This document shows, one piece after another, positions 6,235 to 8,620 of a stretch of 8,620 bases of DNA. Below the pieces are notes generated by a model, which did not search any database, was not told where the DNA came from, and saw only the letters and a list, made by a program, of their open reading frames with translations. This stretch comes from an uncultured Actinomycetes bacterium (GTDB taxonomy: Bacteria; Actinomycetota; Actinomycetes; Nanopelagicales; Nanopelagicaceae). The position numbers and the translations under genes were made by a program. Where the stretch lies: NCBI GenBank assembly GCA_903892335.1, contig CAITID010000155.1:1-8620 (forward strand), given 5' to 3'. The first letter of the stretch is position 1; the number at the start of each line of letters is the position of its first letter.

Positions 6235-7077
6235 TCAGGATTCTGCCTCCTCAGAGGCGGCGTCATTCATGTAATTGTTGTAGCGGGTTAAATACTCAGA
6301 TTCACTTGGGTACTCCACCTTAATTAAGGACAAACCCTTGGCTGGAAAGACATAACTGTCTGGAATTCTTACCTTATCTTCTAAGGTTTTGAGCATCCAC
6401 TGCGCTTCAAATCGCTTCTCACCCACACAAACCGCAGCGCCAACTAAGTTGCGCACCATGTTGTATCTAAATGATTCAGCTTTAATTATTGCGATCACAT
6501 AATTATTCTCATCACGGTGCCAGTCAAACTGCAACAGTTTTCTGATGGTTGTGCCACCTTCTCGAAACTTACAAAAGGCGAAAAAATCATGTTCGCCCAA
6601 TAGCAGTTGGCTACCGCGGTTCATTAGATCAATATCTAAATCACGAAACCACTCTGCGCTGTCATAGCGATCTAATGGCGGTGTAATTCGAGCGCCATCA
6701 ATAATTTTATATTTATAGGTACGGGTGCTAGCTGTAAATCTGGCGTGAAAATTAACTGGCGCATAGGCGGCAGATTTAATGCGAATATCCTCATCTAATA
6801 ACTGATTTAATCTAAAGGCAAAGTTTGAGATATCTGTTTTTTCTGGAATATCTACATGAATTACCTGGTGTTCGGCGTGCACACCAGCATCGGTGCGACC
6901 AGCAACAATTGTGTTGACTTCACTTTGCGTTAAAACCGATAACGCTTTTTCAACCTCTGCCTGCAGTGTTCGTTGATCTGGCTGCTTTGCCCAACCAGCA
7001 AAATTTGTCCCATCATAAGAAAGATCAACTCTTAAACGAAGAAACCCACTCTCGGGATTGAGAGTGGGCTCTTTCAT
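6235..7077 (-). CDS. truA: tRNA pseudouridine(38-40) synthase
   Basis: TruA converts uridines 38-40 of the tRNA anticodon arm to pseudouridine in the cytosol. The 280-residue product has LDLSYDGT-like VDLSYDGTNFAGWAKQ near residues 17-32, and the catalytic motif AGRTDAGVHA with Asp63. Further on are FHARFTASTRTYKYKI (basic tRNA-contact region), LLGEHDFFAF and SFRYNMVRNLVGA, the usual order in the family. The C-terminus ends in a short acidic tail. The ATG at 7077 is the only usable start: no ATG, GTG or TTG occurs in frame between it and the conserved core. The upstream purine tract AAGAAAG is a weak ribosome-binding site. Residues 2-12 are encoded by a perfect inverted repeat (see the terminator-like entry). 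It lies 29 nt after rplQ, a common arrangement with the rpoA-rplQ genes. Confidence 0.96.
   Translation of the reverse strand: MKEPTLNPESGFLRLRVDLSYDGTNFAGWAKQPDQRTLQAEVEKALSVLTQSEVNTIVAGRTDAGVHAEHQVIHVDIPEKTDISNFAFRLNQLLDEDIRIKSAAYAPVNFHARFTASTRTYKYKIIDGARITPPLDRYDSAEWFRDLDIDLMNRGSQLLLGEHDFFAFCKFREGGTTIRKLLQFDWHRDENNYVIAIIKAESFRYNMVRNLVGAAVCVGEKRFEAQWMLKTLEDKVRIPDSYVFPAKGLSLIKVEYPSESEYLTRYNNYMNDAASEEAES
7034..7071 (-). terminator. Terminator-like hairpin inside the 5' end of truA
   Basis: The sequence contains a perfect 9-bp inverted repeat, CCCACTCTC (7045-7053) and GAGAGTGGG (7060-7068), separated by 6 nt. In the minus-strand RNA the stem can grow to 12 bp through two G-U pairs and one A-U pair. 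Those wobbles exist only in the truA-sense transcript, not in the opposite strand's RNA. The 3' arm is followed by TTTCTTCGTTT, a broken U-rich tract. The 5' arm begins about 6 nt after the truA ATG. It resembles an intrinsic terminator or attenuator placed after rplQ, but it is coding, and the U tract is imperfect. It may instead slow truA translation initiation. Confidence 0.5.
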
Positions 7078-7106
7078 AATCTTTCTTAGCTTTTTAAGTT
7101 GGTAAA

Positions 7107-7511
7107 TTACTCAGCTTTCGCTGCCGCTTTTTTCGCAACCTTTTTAGCTGGTGTTCCTGCTTCAACCATTTCGATCACTGCCATTGGCGCGTTATCGCCT
7201 TTGCGTGGACCAATCTTTGTGATGCGGGTGTAACCACCTTCGCGAGTTTCAAATCGCTTTGCAATATCAGTGAACAATGTATGGACAACTGATTTGCTTG
7301 AGATTCGAGTCATTACGCGACGACGTGCAGCAAGATCGCCCTTCTTTGCATGAGTGATTAAACGCTCTGCAAGAGGACGAAGACGCTTAGCCTTCGCTTC
7401 AGTAGTTGTTAACTTTCCTTTTTCGAAAAGTTGTGCGGCAAGTGTGCCCAGCAATAATTTCTCATGTGCTGGTCCACTTCCAAGGCGTGGGCCTTTAGCT
7501 GGCTTTGGCAT
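7107..7511 (-). CDS. rplQ: 50S ribosomal protein L17
   Basis: L17 sits near the peptide exit tunnel of the large subunit. The 134-residue product starts MPKPAKGPRLGSGPAHEKLLL and contains LAAQLFEKGKLTTTEAKAKRLRPLAERLI (residues about 25-53) and GGYTRITKIGPRKGDNAPMAVIEMV (about 92-116), the family hallmarks. The last 18 or so residues form an Ala/Lys-rich tail (AKKVAKKAAAKAE), an extension of the kind often seen in actinobacterial L17. AGGAG lies 7 nt before the ATG and overlaps the rpoA stop codon (TAGGAG), so the two genes, 9 nt apart, are probably translationally coupled. Confidence 0.97.
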   Translation of the reverse strand: MPKPAKGPRLGSGPAHEKLLLGTLAAQLFEKGKLTTTEAKAKRLRPLAERLITHAKKGDLAARRRVMTRISSKSVVHTLFTDIAKRFETREGGYTRITKIGPRKGDNAPMAVIEMVEAGTPAKKVAKKAAAKAE

Positions 7512-7520
7512 TTGTCTCTC

Positions 7521-8531
7521 CTATGCTTCTTCCGCGTCGACAAGATCTTCTTCATGCTTGCCGTAGTTCGCGTGCTGAGTTGGATCAAATCCCGCTGGGC
7601 TATCTTTTAATTGCATCGCCATTGAAGCAAGTTTTGCTTTCACTTCATCAATAGATTTTGAACCAAAGTTACGGATGTCCATTAGATCTGCCTCTGAACG
7701 AGAAAGTAACTCACCAACGGTGTGGATACCTTCGCGCTTTAAGCAGTTGTATGAACGCACTGTTAGATCAAGATCTTCAATAGGAAGTGCCATGTCTGCA
7801 GCTAGTGCTGCATCTTGCATGGATGGTCCCATTTCAATACCTTCTGCGTTCACATTTAATTCACGAGCTAAACCAAATAGTTCAACCAGAGTTTTTCCAG
7901 CTGATGCCATGGCATCTCCTGGCTTGATTGAGCGCTTTGTTTCAACATCTAGAACTAGACGATCAAAGTCGGTACGTTGTTCAACACGAGTTGCTTCTAC
8001 TTTGTAGGTAACTCGTAGAACTGGTGAGTAAATTGAGTCAACTGGAATACGGCCAATTTCTCCGCCAGCTTGTTTGTTTTGCACTGCAGTGATGTAACCA
8101 CGGCCACGCTCAACAGTTAGCTCAATCTCAAACTTTGCTTTTGAGTTCAAAGTTGCGATGTGAAGCTCTGGATTGTGTACCTGTACTCCTGCTGGGGCTG
8201 CAACATCAGCACCTGTTACTACACCCTCGCCACTCTTGCGAATGTAAAGAAGTGATGGCTCATCATTATCTGAAGAGAGAACTAGGTTTTTGATGTTAAG
8301 AACGATCTCAGTTAGATCTTCCTTTACACCTTCAATTGTTGTGAACTCATGCAGCGCACCATTTACTCGGATACCAGTTACAGCTGCTCCTGGAATCGAA
8401 GATAAAAGCGTGCGGCGAAGAGAGTTACCAAGGGTGTAACCAAAACCTGGCTCAAGGGGTTCAATGATGAAGCGAGAGCGGTATTCGTTTACTACTTCCT
8501 CAGTGAGGATGGGGCGTTGTGCAATCAGCAC
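7521..8531 (-). CDS. rpoA: DNA-directed RNA polymerase subunit alpha
   Basis: Alpha dimerises to nucleate RNA polymerase assembly, and its C-terminal domain contacts UP elements and activators. The 336-residue product has the N-terminal assembly domain (about 1-230), including EPLEPGFGYTLGNSLRRTLLSSIPGAA and VERGRGYITAVQNK, then a linker, then the C-terminal domain at about 251-303. The latter has VRSYNCLKREGI, with the DNA-binding Arg, and helix-hairpin-helix-type IRNFGSKSIDEVKAKL. A tail of about 33 residues ends in an acidic EEDLVDAEEA. The long match to actinobacterial RpoA (MLIAQRP...TEEVVNEYRSRF) fixes the GTG start at 8531. A strong GGAGGA (complement of 8537-8542) lies 6 nt before it. 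Upstream RNA may alternately cover or free this site. Confidence 0.98.
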   Translation of the reverse strand: MLIAQRPILTEEVVNEYRSRFIIEPLEPGFGYTLGNSLRRTLLSSIPGAAVTGIRVNGALHEFTTIEGVKEDLTEIVLNIKNLVLSSDNDEPSLLYIRKSGEGVVTGADVAAPAGVQVHNPELHIATLNSKAKFEIELTVERGRGYITAVQNKQAGGEIGRIPVDSIYSPVLRVTYKVEATRVEQRTDFDRLVLDVETKRSIKPGDAMASAGKTLVELFGLARELNVNAEGIEMGPSMQDAALAADMALPIEDLDLTVRSYNCLKREGIHTVGELLSRSEADLMDIRNFGSKSIDEVKAKLASMAMQLKDSPAGFDPTQHANYGKHEEDLVDAEEA

Positions 8532-8536
8532 TATTT

Positions 8537-8575
8537 TCCTCCGTACGTCGTGGAAGACCCTCTATTTGATCTTCC
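8537..8575 (-). promoter_or_regulatory. rpoA: Candidate two-state RNA element over the rpoA Shine-Dalgarno
   Basis: Read in the rpoA direction, three short segments occur in order: GGAAGA (8575-8570), TCTTCC (8557-8552) and the Shine-Dalgarno GGAGGA (8542-8537). The middle segment is perfectly complementary to the first across a 12-nt loop. It is also complementary to the Shine-Dalgarno sequence, with one G-U pair, across the 9-nt loop ACGACGTAC. The two helices exclude each other, so one state hides the ribosome-binding site and the other frees it. The upstream GGAAGA would then act as an anti-anti-Shine-Dalgarno. This is directly visible complementarity; a regulatory role is inferred. Each helix is only 6 bp, so chance cannot be excluded. 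Confidence 0.4.
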
Positions 8576-8620
8576 GGTTTCTTTAACCGTTTACTGCTTT
8601 AAATCTGTACTGCTGGTAAA
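8576..8620 (-). other. Non-coding region upstream of rpoA, with small hairpin
   Basis: No reading frame at the right edge resembles the C-terminus of S4 or another ribosomal protein expected upstream of rpoA, so this appears to be intergenic. A small inverted repeat, CGGTT and AACCG around a 5-nt loop (8575-8589, sharing one base with the neighbouring helix), sits here. It has no U tract, so it is not a convincing terminator. I could not identify a promoter with confidence. Confidence 0.35.

Noticed and set aside
1..8620. Mobile elements, CRISPR arrays, tRNA or rRNA genes, phage or defence genes
   Set aside because: I saw no transposase, integrase, repeat-spacer pattern, tRNA-like cloverleaf or rRNA segment; all coding space is taken by conserved core genes in a consistent direction.

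Overview
The window reads as a chromosomal housekeeping locus of a low-GC actinobacterium. The RpoA, L13 (N-terminus MRTFSPKAGDITRNWHIIDA) and N-terminally extended S9 proteins all look actinobacterial. So does the gene order rpoA-rplQ-truA-rplM-rpsI-glmM-glmS...alr. The DNA, however, is AT-rich for that phylum. This combination fits streamlined freshwater lineages such as the acI group (Nanopelagicales), but that placement is an inference from protein character, order and base composition.

Every gene I can support lies on the minus strand, so transcription runs from right to left. From the right edge: a 5' region with switch-like pairing potential around the rpoA ribosome-binding site; rpoA and rplQ, 9 nt apart; truA, whose first codons encode a strong terminator-like hairpin; a 104-nt structured gap with a plausible promoter; rplM and rpsI; glmM and glmS; a PAP2-family membrane phosphatase; alr; and the first 57 codons of a LivG-like ABC ATPase, cut by the left edge. 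Most gaps are 8 to 29 nt, so the block could be read as one long or a few overlapping transcripts. I see no mobile element, CRISPR array, tRNA or rRNA gene. No intergenic stretch exceeds 104 nt.

Functionally, the right half makes transcription and translation machinery (RNA polymerase alpha, L17, L13, S9, tRNA pseudouridine synthase). The left half feeds peptidoglycan synthesis: GlmS makes glucosamine-6-P, GlmM converts it to glucosamine-1-P, Alr makes D-alanine, and the PAP2 protein may dephosphorylate a lipid carrier (inferred).

Three points deserve attention. First, alr is split by a one-base deletion in a GGG run; sequencing error and real mutation cannot be separated from the sequence alone. 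Second, the rpoA leader has two mutually exclusive helices, one covering the Shine-Dalgarno sequence. Third, a terminator-like hairpin sits inside the start of truA. I found no convincing new multi-gene system; the novelty here is in possible cis-regulatory structures.
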